64,000 nt of DNA from Allobosea sp. (GTDB lineage Bacteria; Pseudomonadota; Alphaproteobacteria; Rhizobiales; Kaistiaceae). Positions 8,611 through 17,165 of the stretch are shown here, piece by piece. The stretch covers positions 186,001-250,000 of the forward strand of contig JAFKFV010000011.1 of the NCBI GenBank assembly GCA_017307955.1. Direction: 5' to 3'. The notes below the pieces were generated by a model that saw nothing but the letters and a program-made list of their open reading frames with translations, was not told the DNA's origin and searched no databases. The translations under genes and the position numbers were made by a program. Numbering within the stretch: position 1 is the first letter of the stretch; each line of letters begins with the position of its first letter.

Positions 8611-10434
8611 ATGAGCGAACCTGACGGAAGCGTCGTTCAACAGTTCCAGAACGGGATTCTGGAAGCGATCGCGCTCGGCACGCCGCTGAGCGACATCGCC
8701 AATCTCGTCTGCCGCCGTGTCGAGACGCTTGCGCCCGGTGCAATCTGCACGCTGATCCGCATCCGTGACGGCGCACTTCATCCGCTCTCGGCGCCGAGCT
8801 TGCCCGGCTCCTATTCGCAGGCGCTGCACGGGGTGCCGATCGGGCCGACCGTCGGCTCCTGCGGCACGGCGGCGTGGTTCGCCCGGCCCGTGGAGGTGCG
8901 CGACATCGCCACCGATCCGCTCTGGGACGACTATCGCGCGCTTGCCCTTCCCCTTGGTCTCGCCGCCTGCTGGTCGAGCCCGCTGCTGGCGACGGACGGA
9001 TCGGTGATCGCGACCTTTGCTCTCTACTTCCGGGAGAAGCGCGGTCCTTCCCGACTGGAGCAGAGGCTGGTCGAGGCGGTCGTGCATCTCGGCGCCATCG
9101 CCATCGAGCGCAGCGACGCCGAGGAGGCGCGACAGCATCTGGCGCATTTCGACCCTCTCACCAACCTGCCCAACCGCCGCTCCTTCGAGACGGCGCTCGG
9201 TGATCTCTGTGCCGATCCGGCCTCGCATTTCGGCCTGTTGCTGCTCGGCCTCGATCGCATGGAGAGCTTCGTGCCGGCCATTGACGACCCCGGCTCGGAT
9301 CGGCTGGTCGCCGAAATGGCCGCGCGCCTGTCGGGTCTTGATCGCGGCTTCTGGCCGGCCAGTCTCGGTGGCGACCGCTTCGCGGTCATCGTCGATCCCT
9401 GCCTCGATCACGCCACGCTGCAGGAGGCGGGCGAAACCGTTCTGAGGGCGATGCACGCGGCGACGGGACCCTCGCGCTTCGGCCCCCTCGACCAGAGCGT
9501 CGTGATCGGGGGCGCGTTGTTCGGGCCCGATGGCATCGCGCCGGAGTTTCTGCGCCTCAATGCCGAACTGGCGCTGGCCGCATCGCGGCGGAGCCGTCGG
9601 CGTGGCTATTTCGGCTACGAACCGGCCATAGGCGAAGCCGCCGAACGGCGGCGCGCGCTGCTGCGCCAGGTGGCGACCGCGCTCGACGAGGAGCGCATCC
9701 TTCCTTTCTACCAGCCGCTGGTGCGCCTCGACAGCGGCCGCATCATCGGCCTCGAAGCGCTGCTCCGCATGCGCCGGCGCGACGGGACGATCGTGGCGGC
9801 CGGAGAGTTCCAGCCGGCCTTCGCCGATCCGGGCCTCGCACGCGCAATGACCGAACGGCTGCTGTCCGAGGTCGCTCGCGACATGGCCGCCTGGCTCGCT
9901 CTCGACATCGATTTCGGCCATGTCGGCATCAATCTCTCGATGGCCGACTTCGCGGAGGAGGGGCTGGTTGAACGCCTCGTCGGCGCCTTCTCCGCCGCCC
10001 GGGTTCCGACCAACCGCGTCGTGCTCGAGATCACCGAACTCGTGGCCATGGACGACCCGTCGCGCGACGTCGCGGACACGCTCGGGCGCCTGCGGCGCAG
10101 CGGGTTCCTCGTGGCGCTGGACGATTTCGGCACCGGCTTCGCCTCGCTGACGCATCTGATGGCGCTGAAGACCGACGTGATCAAGATCGACCGCTCCTTC
10201 GTCGACCGCCTGCTGACCGATCATGACAGCGCCGTGATCGTCGCGGCGATGATCGATATTGCGCGCCAGCTCGATCGGCGCATCGTTGCCGAAGGGATCG
10301 AGACCCGCGCCCAGGCCGAGCGGCTGGCCGAGATGGGGTGCCGGCTTGGCCAGGGCTATCTCTATGCGCGAGCCGCGGACGCCGCGACGACGCTGGCGCG
10401 CCTTTCGGGGAGCGTCCTCAACCCGGCGGCGTGA
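8611..10434 (+). CDS. GAF-GGDEF-EAL protein, likely c-di-GMP phosphodiesterase
   Basis: A 607-residue cytoplasmic cyclic-di-GMP protein. Residues ~10-165 form a GAF sensor domain. The next domain has a GGDEF fold (FDPLTNLPNRR), but its active-site motif reads GGDRF (253-257), so cyclase activity is probably lost. The EAL domain looks intact: GLEALLRM (EAL at 382-384), an NLS segment, EITEL, DDFGTG (504-509), IKIDRSF and EGIE, then QGYLY. I expect a GAF-controlled phosphodiesterase with the GGDEF part regulatory. The start is the ATG preceded by GGGGAGG; an upstream in-frame ATG at 8518 lacks a site. The 3' end overlaps the convergent FUSC gene by 17 nt. Confidence 0.92.
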   Translation: MSEPDGSVVQQFQNGILEAIALGTPLSDIANLVCRRVETLAPGAICTLIRIRDGALHPLSAPSLPGSYSQALHGVPIGPTVGSCGTAAWFARPVEVRDIATDPLWDDYRALALPLGLAACWSSPLLATDGSVIATFALYFREKRGPSRLEQRLVEAVVHLGAIAIERSDAEEARQHLAHFDPLTNLPNRRSFETALGDLCADPASHFGLLLLGLDRMESFVPAIDDPGSDRLVAEMAARLSGLDRGFWPASLGGDRFAVIVDPCLDHATLQEAGETVLRAMHAATGPSRFGPLDQSVVIGGALFGPDGIAPEFLRLNAELALAASRRSRRRGYFGYEPAIGEAAERRRALLRQVATALDEERILPFYQPLVRLDSGRIIGLEALLRMRRRDGTIVAAGEFQPAFADPGLARAMTERLLSEVARDMAAWLALDIDFGHVGINLSMADFAEEGLVERLVGAFSAARVPTNRVVLEITELVAMDDPSRDVADTLGRLRRSGFLVALDDFGTGFASLTHLMALKTDVIKIDRSFVDRLLTDHDSAVIVAAMIDIARQLDRRIVAEGIETRAQAERLAEMGCRLGQGYLYARAADAATTLARLSGSVLNPAA

Positions 10435-11446
10435 CGGTCTCGGCGGCCGGCCCCTTCTTTGTGATCGCCCAGGTCACCAGCGACATCAGCGAGACGCCGA
10501 GCACGATGCCGACCAGCCGGCCGAAGGGCGGGCCGATCGAGGAGGGCGGGCCGGTATCCACCAGCGTCACCAGGAAGGCGATCGCCGACTGCGTCCCGAC
10601 ATAGGCATTGGGAGAGGCGGCCAGATGGATGCGCGAGAAGACGAAGAGGCCGATTGCCAGGCACATCAGCCACCAGAGGAAATCGGTCGCGTCGATGCCG
10701 ATCACCAGGAGGCCGGCAATGCCGCCGATGATGCAGCCGAGCACGCGCTGCCAGCCGCGCCTGCGCGTGGCGCCGGCGTCGATATCGACCACGATCAGGC
10801 TGGAAATCACAACCTGCGTCAGCTGCGGCAGCTGGAACTGCGTCCATGAGACGAGGATCGCGAGCGTGCCGACCCCGGCGGCGACGGCGAGCCGCATCGC
10901 ATCTTCGGGGCGGACGGTGGGCGGATGGGCGACGAGGCGGGCGCCCTTGTGTCCGTCGCCGCCGAGCGCCCAGCGCGCGAGCGTCGCCACGACAACGCCG
11001 GTGACGATTTCGAAGCAGCGATTCTCTGCGAAGGCGCGCAGCTCCGTCGGCGTGACCATGCTGGAAACGATGACGATCAGGAAGGTGACTGCGCCATAGA
11101 ACCAGGCATAGGCATAGGCGCTGCGCTGGCGGGCATAGATGCCGATGCCGGCGGCGAGCATGGCGGCGAGCGCCTGCGCGGCCGGCAGGCCCTCCAGAAG
11201 CTGGGCGCCGTAATAGCCGAAGAACACCCCCGCGAAGGTTCCGGCGATGCGCAGGATGCCTTTGGTGAACAGTTCGTCCGGGTCTGCATGCGCGATGACG
11301 ATGGCGCTGAGGCCGGCCCAATAGGGATTTTCGAACCCGGCCGCGAGCGCGACGAGGACGGCGCCGACGACGCCGACCATGGTGGCGAAGGCGCGGCGCG
11401 TCAGCGGATCGATGCCGCCGGCTGTCGCCGTTTCGCTCGCGGCCAC
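10418..11446 (-). CDS. FUSC family inner-membrane efflux protein
   Basis: A 342-residue FUSC/aromatic-acid-exporter type membrane protein with two blocks of hydrophobic helices separated by a cytoplasmic stretch around GDGHKGARLV. FUSC proteins (for example AaeB, fusaric-acid resistance) work with a periplasmic HlyD-like adaptor to expel aromatic carboxylic acids. It lies 10 nt after the HlyD-type gene on the same strand, which fits such a pair. It is shorter than AaeB (~650 residues), like the compact FUSC proteins of alphaproteobacteria. Substrate unknown; control is probably by the divergent MocR protein. Confidence 0.85.
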   Translation of the reverse strand: MAASETATAGGIDPLTRRAFATMVGVVGAVLVALAAGFENPYWAGLSAIVIAHADPDELFTKGILRIAGTFAGVFFGYYGAQLLEGLPAAQALAAMLAAGIGIYARQRSAYAYAWFYGAVTFLIVIVSSMVTPTELRAFAENRCFEIVTGVVVATLARWALGGDGHKGARLVAHPPTVRPEDAMRLAVAAGVGTLAILVSWTQFQLPQLTQVVISSLIVVDIDAGATRRRGWQRVLGCIIGGIAGLLVIGIDATDFLWWLMCLAIGLFVFSRIHLAASPNAYVGTQSAIAFLVTLVDTGPPSSIGPPFGRLVGIVLGVSLMSLVTWAITKKGPAAETVTPPG

Positions 11447-11456
11447 GTCCGCCGCC

Positions 11457-12506
11457 TCAGAACCAGATCAGCGCGCGGGCATCGGCACCGAGCGGCAGCG
11501 CCTCTCCCGAGGGCAGATCGTCCAGCGTGATCTCGACGGGGAAGCGGCGCGGCAGCCGCACCCAGTCGGTCGAAGGATCGACATAGGGGATGATGCGCTG
11601 CGCCTCGGGGGAGCGCGCGATTCCCGCCGCGATGCCGCTGACACGCCCGCCGACGATGCGCCAGGGCCGCGAGCCGATGGTGACCCAGACATCCTGGCCG
11701 AGCTTCAGATGGGAGAGATGCCGCTCGGCGACATTGGCGACGATCCGCGGCCGCTCGGCGGTGACGATGGCCATGACCTCGTCCCCGGCCGCGAGCGAAT
11801 CGCCGCGCCGCCTTGTGAAGGGAGCGATGCGGCCGTCGACCGGCGCGGCGATGTCCGTCTTCGAAAGCCGGTAGCGCGCCTTGCCGAGCGCGGCCTCGGC
11901 GGCGCTGAGATCGGCATTGGCGACGGTGACGCGCTGGTTGGCAACCCCGAGATCCGACTGCGCGACCAAGAGGTTGGCACTCGCCGTCGCGGCATCGCGG
12001 ACCGCCTCGTCGAGCGTCGCATCGGTCGAGAAGCCTTCGCCGCTCAAGGCCCGCGAACGCGACAGCGCCGCATTGGCATTGCTCAGCACCGCCTCGGCGG
12101 AGGTGACGGTCGCCTTCGCCGCCGCCACCTGGTCGCTTGCCAGCGCAAGCCCGGCCCTGGCCTGCGCCAGCGCCGCCTCGGCTTCGGTCACGTCGAGCGC
12201 ATAGGGCGTCTTCTCGATGGTGAAGAGCGGGTCGCCGGCCTTGACCGCCTGGTTATTCTCGACGGCGATGGCGGCGATCGGGCCGTCGATCTCGGCCGAG
12301 AGCACGACGACATCGGTGGTGACATAGGCATCGCCGGTATAGGCGAAGAACTGCACCGAGAGTTCGTAGAGGGCGAAGAACAGGATCACCACGCCGACGA
12401 TGAGGCGGACGGGATGGTCGAGCTGCCGTCGCAACATGCTGTCGTCTCTGCGGTTCGGGGGAGGACCGGGCTGACCAATTTGCCGCGCCGGGAAGGTGCT
12501 GTCCAT
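11457..12506 (-). CDS. HlyD/EmrA-type membrane fusion protein
   Basis: Periplasmic adaptor of an efflux pump, 349 residues from the chosen ATG. One N-terminal membrane anchor (LIVGVVILFFALYEL) is followed by a split biotinyl-lipoyl domain (GPIAAIAVENNQAVKAGDPL), a long Ala/Glu-rich coiled-coil hairpin with many A-x-A-x-L repeats, the second lipoyl half (ADIAAPVDGRI) and a beta-barrel domain. It bridges the FUSC protein to an outer-membrane channel not present here. The start is uncertain: 12506 has GGAGG only 2 nt upstream, an ATG at 12437 is possible, and 12548 lies inside the MocR operator. Confidence 0.87.
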   Translation of the reverse strand: MDSTFPARQIGQPGPPPNRRDDSMLRRQLDHPVRLIVGVVILFFALYELSVQFFAYTGDAYVTTDVVVLSAEIDGPIAAIAVENNQAVKAGDPLFTIEKTPYALDVTEAEAALAQARAGLALASDQVAAAKATVTSAEAVLSNANAALSRSRALSGEGFSTDATLDEAVRDAATASANLLVAQSDLGVANQRVTVANADLSAAEAALGKARYRLSKTDIAAPVDGRIAPFTRRRGDSLAAGDEVMAIVTAERPRIVANVAERHLSHLKLGQDVWVTIGSRPWRIVGGRVSGIAAGIARSPEAQRIIPYVDPSTDWVRLPRRFPVEITLDDLPSGEALPLGADARALIWF

Positions 12507-12543
12507 GACCTCCGTTTCGCCGCGAGATGCCGGCCATTGTTTC

Positions 12544-12568
12544 TCCATACAATGTGGTAATGTATGGA
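12544..12568. promoter_or_regulatory. Putative MocR operator (8-bp inverted repeat)
   Basis: TCCATACA (12544-12551), a 9-nt spacer, and its exact complement TGTATGGA (12561-12568). It sits between the divergent HlyD/FUSC operon and the MocR gene, where a regulator would control both. The same TGTAT/ATACA core recurs downstream of the MocR gene. Confidence 0.55.
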
Positions 12569-13966
12569 AGTTCGGGGCATCGAAACGGGGTGGGCGGATT
12601 GGGCGACTGGGTTCCGAAGCTGCGCGGCCGGTCGGGGCCGGTCTATCGGGCGATCGTCGATGCGCTCGGCGACGACATCGCCGCCGGCCGCATTGCCGGG
12701 GGCGAGCGGCTGCCGCCGCAGCGCCAGCTTGCCACGGCGCTCGGCATCGATTTCACGACGGTGACGCGGGCCTATGCCGAGGCGCAGCGCCAGGGCCTCG
12801 TCGAGGCGCAGGTCGGGCGGGGAACCTTTGTGCGCCGCCGCGCCCCGCCGCTCCCGTCGGGCCGCATCGACCTCGCGATGAACCTGCCACCGCGGCCGGC
12901 CGATCCGCGTCTTGCGCGGCGGCTCTGGCGCAGCATGACGGAACTCGGCGACGAGCGCGGCATCGATCTCCTGATGCGCTACCAGGCGCCGGGCGGCACG
13001 GCGGAGGATCGCGCCGCCGGTGCCAGTTTCCTCGCCCCCCGGCTGCCGGGGCTCGATCCCGCGCGCGTGCTGGTCGCGCCGGGGGCGCAGGGCGCGCTCG
13101 CCGCGCTGCTACCGCTCCTCGCCGCACCGGGCGACACCGTCCTCGCCGATGAACTCACCTATCCCGGCTTCCGGGCGCTGGCGGCGCGCCTGGGGCTGGT
13201 CCCGGCAGGCGTGCCGGCGGACGAAGAGGGCATGGATCCGGTCGCGCTCGACGCTCTCGCCGAGAGGACGGGCGCGAAACTGCTCTATCTCAACCCGACG
13301 CTGGCCAACCCGACGACCGCGACGATCGGCGCCGAAAGACGCGCGGCGCTGGTGGAAGTCGCGAGGCGCCGAAGCCTCGCGATCGTCGAGGACGATGCCT
13401 ATGGCGCGCTGCCGCTGTCCTCGCCACCGCCCTTCGCCGCGCTGGCGCCCGAACGGACATGGCATGTCGCCGGCCTCGCCAAATGCCTGTCGCCGGCGCT
13501 GCGCATCGCCTATTGCGTCGCCCCCGACGAGCGCGCGGCCGACCGGCTCGCCGGCGCCATCCGCGCGGTGGCGACCATGGCCTCGCCGCTCGCCGCGGCG
13601 CTCGCGACGCGCTGGATCGGCGACGGGACGGCCGCGGCCATGCTCGAGGCGATCCGCGCCGAGACGGCGGCACGGCACGCTCTGACGGTGTCGATGCTGC
13701 CGCCAGCGTTGCTGCGTACCGACCCCGCCGCCTTCCATGGCTGGCTGAGCCTGCCGCCGCGCTGGCAGCGGGCCGAATTCCTTGTGCGGCTCGACGGGGT
13801 CGCGATCGGGGCGGTGCCCAGCGACGCCTTCGCCCTTGGCCCGGCGCCCGAGGCGCTGCGGCTCGGCTTCGGCGTCGCACCCGACCGCGAGCGTTTAACG
13901 GAGAGCCTCGCCCGCCTCGCCGCCCTCCTCGCCGAGGAACAGGCCGAAGCGCCGCTGGTTGTCTGA
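12560..13966 (+). CDS. MocR-family regulator (GntR HTH + aminotransferase-like domain)
   Basis: A PLP-dependent transcription regulator. The N-terminal GntR winged helix-turn-helix (residues ~15-85) includes GGERLPPQRQLA and TTVTRAYAEAQRQGL. A fold-type I aminotransferase domain fills the rest, with the PLP-binding lysine in VAGLAKCLSP and an aspartate in VEDDAYG. MocR proteins usually control a divergent neighbour, here the HlyD/FUSC efflux pair. The start is unsettled: ATGs at 12527 and 12560 overlap the operator, and a GTG at 12590 gives the short N-terminus typical of the family, but none has a clear ribosome site. The ligand is unknown. Confidence 0.88.
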   Translation: MYGSSGHRNGVGGLGDWVPKLRGRSGPVYRAIVDALGDDIAAGRIAGGERLPPQRQLATALGIDFTTVTRAYAEAQRQGLVEAQVGRGTFVRRRAPPLPSGRIDLAMNLPPRPADPRLARRLWRSMTELGDERGIDLLMRYQAPGGTAEDRAAGASFLAPRLPGLDPARVLVAPGAQGALAALLPLLAAPGDTVLADELTYPGFRALAARLGLVPAGVPADEEGMDPVALDALAERTGAKLLYLNPTLANPTTATIGAERRAALVEVARRRSLAIVEDDAYGALPLSSPPPFAALAPERTWHVAGLAKCLSPALRIAYCVAPDERAADRLAGAIRAVATMASPLAAALATRWIGDGTAAAMLEAIRAETAARHALTVSMLPPALLRTDPAAFHGWLSLPPRWQRAEFLVRLDGVAIGAVPSDAFALGPAPEALRLGFGVAPDRERLTESLARLAALLAEEQAEAPLVV

Positions 13967-14008
13967 CGGACGAGCTGCGGCGCATTGTCAGGCTTCCATG
14001 CGGCGTAT

Positions 14009-14020
14009 TGTATGCATACA
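14009..14020. promoter_or_regulatory. Perfect 12-bp palindrome matching the MocR site
   Basis: TGTATGCATACA is a perfect palindrome 42 nt before the DUF983 gene start. It shares TGTAT/ATACA half-sites with the inverted repeat at 12544-12568, so the MocR protein may also control the DUF983 gene. Confidence 0.45.
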
Positions 14021-14061
14021 TTAGGCACGTCCGGCTCCCCGGAGCGAAAGGGTTTTCGTCA

Positions 14062-14103
14062 GTGTCCGATCAACAGGATTCAATGTCCGTTCAACAGGAT
14101 TCA
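14062..14103 (+). repeat. 21-nt tandem duplication covering the start codon
   Basis: Two 21-nt copies (14062-14082 and 14083-14103) differ at two positions: G/A at the first base, making GTG or ATG, and GATCAAC versus GTTCAAC. The second copy therefore supplies a second in-frame start for the DUF983 gene. Confidence 0.75.
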
Positions 14104-14517
14104 ACGAATCGCGACGTTTCCAGACGTTCCGAATGGCCGCCGATCAGCCCGATGCGCGCCGGCCTTCGTTGCCGCTGCCCGCGATGCGGCGAGGGTCGCC
14201 TGTTCGACGGCTTCCTGAAGCTCCGACCCTCCTGCGAGGTCTGCGGTCTCGATTATTCCTTCGCCGACCCGGCGGACGGTCCGGCCTTCTTCGTGATCTG
14301 CTTCGGCTGCATCCCGAGCGTGGTCATGGCACTCTGGATCGAGACGGCCTTCTCGGCGCCCTATTGGGTGCACCTCTTCACCAGCCTGCCCTTCATGCTG
14401 TTGACCTGCATCCCGCCGCTCCGGCCGCTGAAAGGCTGGCTGATTGCCAGCCAGTATTATTATAAGGCCGAGGAGGGACGTCTCGCGGACCCGCCATCCT
14501 CGCGCGGAGCGACCTGA
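14062..14517 (+). CDS. DUF983 zinc-ribbon membrane protein
   Basis: A DUF983 protein of 151 residues. Two CxxC pairs form a zinc ribbon (CRCPRCGEGRLF and CEVCGLDYS), followed by the family signature DPADGPAFFV and two membrane helices (VICFGCIPSVVMALWI and SLPFMLLTCIPPL). Function unknown; in alphaproteobacteria such genes often lie near cytochrome oxidase or nudix genes, which is not the case here. The N-terminus is encoded by a 21-nt tandem duplication giving two in-frame starts, GTG 14062 and ATG 14083. AAAGGG lies 9 nt before the GTG. Confidence 0.85.
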   Translation: MSDQQDSMSVQQDSTNRDVSRRSEWPPISPMRAGLRCRCPRCGEGRLFDGFLKLRPSCEVCGLDYSFADPADGPAFFVICFGCIPSVVMALWIETAFSAPYWVHLFTSLPFMLLTCIPPLRPLKGWLIASQYYYKAEEGRLADPPSSRGAT

Positions 14518-14518
14518 G

Positions 14519-15883
14519 TCAGTCGCGCGCCAGCAACCGGTCGGACGCCAGCCAGAAGGGCGGCAGGCAGAGCGGCGTCGAGGAGAGCGGCAGGATCGAC
14601 GGCTTCAGGGCGACGCCGATCTCGTCCGCCATGAAGGCGCGCCGAGCCTCGATCCGCTGCGCCACCTCCGGATAGAGTGCGGCGAGTTCGGCGCGCAGCG
14701 ACGCATCGGCGAAGGTGACGGCGTCCTCGCAGTTGAGCGCCCAGCCATCCGGCATCGGCACGGGGATGACGTCGATCTGGAACGGCATGCCCGAGGCGAG
14801 CCGCTCGGTCGAACCGGGGCGGACGGGCGAATGCACCCACTCGTCATGGCCGACGAGATGGCCCGGATTGAGCGCCGAGCCGAGCCCGCCACGGGCGAGC
14901 GTCGCCGTGACCTCCTCGAAGAGATCGCCGCCGGAGACGCCGATATCGGCGGTCTCGTACCAGGACAGCAAGCCGGCGAAATAAGCCTTCGAAACGTCGA
15001 GGAACGCGTCATCGCCGTCATTGGCAAGGCCGGCGCGTGAGGAGAGGCCGCCCCAGTAGCTGACGGCCGTGGTGACGCCGTCGCCGCGCTTGACGATCCG
15101 CGCGGTCGGGCTGCGGAGGCCGACGACCGGCTCGCCGGCCCGGGCCGAGGCGAACATGACATGGGCGTTCAGCGCCTCGCCGGCATAGCCCATGCGCGCC
15201 GTGGCGGCATATTCGCTGTCGCCGTCGCGAAGGCCGGAGACGATCCGCCAGACGGCGGCGGAGGCGCGGGCGGCGCCCCATTCGCCGGCGGCGATCTGGT
15301 GGACATCGACGACGGCGCGCAGCCCCGTCTCGGGATGCATCAGCACGGGCGTGACATCGCGCACCGCCGCGGGATCGCCGGCGACGAGGCGGAGCGTATC
15401 GACCACGAAGGCCGGCGCCTGGAAGCTCGGCAGCGGACCTTCCCATTCGTCTTCACCGAGATATTTCCAGCCGGCGAGACCGATCGTGGCGCCCCGGCCG
15501 ATGCCGCAATCGCGCAGAACGGCGGCGAGATTGGGCTTGCGGCTGCGATCCTGGCCCATGAGGCTCAGCGTCTGGCAGAGCACGATCTCGATGTCGGGCA
15601 GGCCGGCGAGCGGCGCATAGGACTGGCACTCGTTGCCGACGACGAGGATGCGCTTCCCGCCCGGCCCGAGCAGCAGCAGCGCTTCCTCGAAGCGCGGCTC
15701 GAAGCCGGTGAGGAAAGCGATATTGGCGTTGTGCTCGCGATCGGCATAGACGACGACCCAGTCGGTGCCGGCGCGCTCCGCGAGCGCCCGCGCGCGGGCG
15801 TCATAGGTCGCGGACGGAATCGCGGGTCGGTCGAGCGGCACGCCGAAATCGGGGATCCGGACGGTCCGCAGCGAAATGGTCAT
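14519..15883 (-). CDS. M24-fold (creatinase/prolidase-like) protein, probably not a normal metallopeptidase
   Basis: A 454-residue protein with the N-terminal creatinase-like domain and C-terminal pita-bread M24 fold. The region of the metal-binding His and substrate His is visible (LNPGHLVGHDEWVHSP), and IDVIPVPMPDGWALNCEDAV holds one acidic ligand. The two Asp ligands usually found before the His appear to be missing: the expected segment reads RGDGVTTAVSYWGG. It may be metal-independent like creatinase or a non-catalytic relative. AGAGGA 7 nt before the ATG supports the start. It follows the LacI gene by ~70 nt on the same strand and may share its transcript. Confidence 0.75.
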   Translation of the reverse strand: MTISLRTVRIPDFGVPLDRPAIPSATYDARARALAERAGTDWVVVYADREHNANIAFLTGFEPRFEEALLLLGPGGKRILVVGNECQSYAPLAGLPDIEIVLCQTLSLMGQDRSRKPNLAAVLRDCGIGRGATIGLAGWKYLGEDEWEGPLPSFQAPAFVVDTLRLVAGDPAAVRDVTPVLMHPETGLRAVVDVHQIAAGEWGAARASAAVWRIVSGLRDGDSEYAATARMGYAGEALNAHVMFASARAGEPVVGLRSPTARIVKRGDGVTTAVSYWGGLSSRAGLANDGDDAFLDVSKAYFAGLLSWYETADIGVSGGDLFEEVTATLARGGLGSALNPGHLVGHDEWVHSPVRPGSTERLASGMPFQIDVIPVPMPDGWALNCEDAVTFADASLRAELAALYPEVAQRIEARRAFMADEIGVALKPSILPLSSTPLCLPPFWLASDRLLARD

Positions 15884-15951
15884 GGTGTTTCCTCTGGCTT
15901 CTCATCTTTTCCGAGAAGCTGCCCGATCGGCAGGAGGCTGTCGAGCGGCGT

Positions 15952-16974
15952 TCAGGCAGGAAGCGAGAGGCGCGGGGCGGCCGTCGATTCGCGGATGATG
16001 AGACGGGGTTCGAACATGGTGCGGCGCCCGGTCGGCGCGCGCTTGCTCGCGATCTCGGCGAGCAGGATCTCGATCGAGCGCTCGGCCATCTCGGCGGCCG
16101 GCATGGACACGACCGTCATCTGCGGGTTCATGATCTCCGGCCATTCGAAATCGCCGATGCCGACGAGGGAGATATCGCGCGGACAGGAGAGGCCCGACGC
16201 GACGACGGCGCGCATCATGCCGATCATCATCAGATTGCTGAAGGCGAAGATCGCGCTTGGCGGCTCCGGCAGCGCAAGGAGCGCCTTCGTGGCGCCGAAG
16301 GCCTGGGCCTGGTCGAAATTGGCAGCGACGATGAGATCGCCGCTCGGCTCGATGCCATGCGCGCGCATGGTCTCGACACAGGCCTCCAGCCTTTCCTCAT
16401 GGGTGGAGACGTTCGGCCGTCCGGTGAGGACGCCGATGCGGCGATGGCCGAGCGCCGCGAGATGCTCGATGGCGATGCGGCTCGCCATCGCCTCGTCGAG
16501 CGTGACGGCGTCATAGGGCGTCGCCGGCACGCTGCTGCTGAACAGCACGGTCGGGACATTGATCTCGCTCATGAGGCGGCGGCCATGCTCGGCGTCCGAC
16601 CGGGTCGAGATCAGGACGAGCCCGGCGACCCGCTGCGCGCGCATCATCTTCAGGATGCGCATCTCGTGGTCGATGTCCTCGTCGGTGTTGTAGACGAAGG
16701 TCATGTAGCCGGCGCGCATGCAGACCGTCTCGATGACGCGCGCCACCGTCGAGAAGAACGGGTTGGTGATGTCGGGCAGGATGAGCCCGATCAGGCGGGA
16801 ATCGCCGCTTCGCAGCGCCTTGGCGGCGCCGTGCGGCAGATAGCCGATCGCCGCGATCGCCTCCTCGACGCGCTGGATCACCTCCTCGCTGACCGGCGCC
16901 GAACGGTTGATCACCGCCGAGACGGTCGAGATGGCGACTCCGGCGCGGCTGGCGACATCCTTGATGGTGGGCAC
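15952..16974 (-). CDS. LacI-family transcriptional repressor
   Basis: Sugar-responsive repressor, 340 residues from a GTG start with GAGG 4 nt upstream; an ATG at 17037 would add 21 residues before the helix-turn-helix and is less likely. The N-terminus reads PTIKDVASRAGVAISTVSAV, the classical LacI HTH, with the hinge helix following. The core is a periplasmic-binding-protein fold beginning RLIGLILPDITNPFF. It is divergent from the sugar-binding protein gene, and two CGAAACGTTTCG palindromes lie between them, so it most likely represses the GH116/ABC operon and itself. Inducer unknown, possibly a glycoside released by that system. Confidence 0.92.
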   Translation of the reverse strand: MPTIKDVASRAGVAISTVSAVINRSAPVSEEVIQRVEEAIAAIGYLPHGAAKALRSGDSRLIGLILPDITNPFFSTVARVIETVCMRAGYMTFVYNTDEDIDHEMRILKMMRAQRVAGLVLISTRSDAEHGRRLMSEINVPTVLFSSSVPATPYDAVTLDEAMASRIAIEHLAALGHRRIGVLTGRPNVSTHEERLEACVETMRAHGIEPSGDLIVAANFDQAQAFGATKALLALPEPPSAIFAFSNLMMIGMMRAVVASGLSCPRDISLVGIGDFEWPEIMNPQMTVVSMPAAEMAERSIEILLAEIASKRAPTGRRTMFEPRLIIRESTAAPRLSLPA

Positions 16975-17013
16975 GATTCCTCGCTTGCGTTCTCCTGACG
17001 TGAGTGTATTACT

Positions 17014-17025
17014 CGAAACGTTTCG
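17014..17025. promoter_or_regulatory. LacI-type operator 1
   Basis: CGAAACGTTTCG, a perfect 12-bp palindrome with the central CG typical of LacI-family sites. It lies 40 nt upstream of the LacI gene start. Confidence 0.75.
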
Positions 17026-17091
17026 TGCAAGCGCCATGATGCAGCGGTCCGCCGAGGAGGGCTGATCGCCGGCGAATGGACTGATGCGGCG

Positions 17092-17103
17092 CGAAACGTT
17101 TCG
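17092..17103. promoter_or_regulatory. LacI-type operator 2
   Basis: A second identical CGAAACGTTTCG, 63 nt before the binding-protein gene and 78 bp centre to centre from operator 1. The pair could support looping by a LacI tetramer or repress the two divergent promoters separately. Confidence 0.75.
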
Positions 17104-17165
17104 ACAACGATGGGGCAGCCATCGGACGCCGGCCCGCGAGGCCGGTGCGAGCGGAGGAGAGGAAC

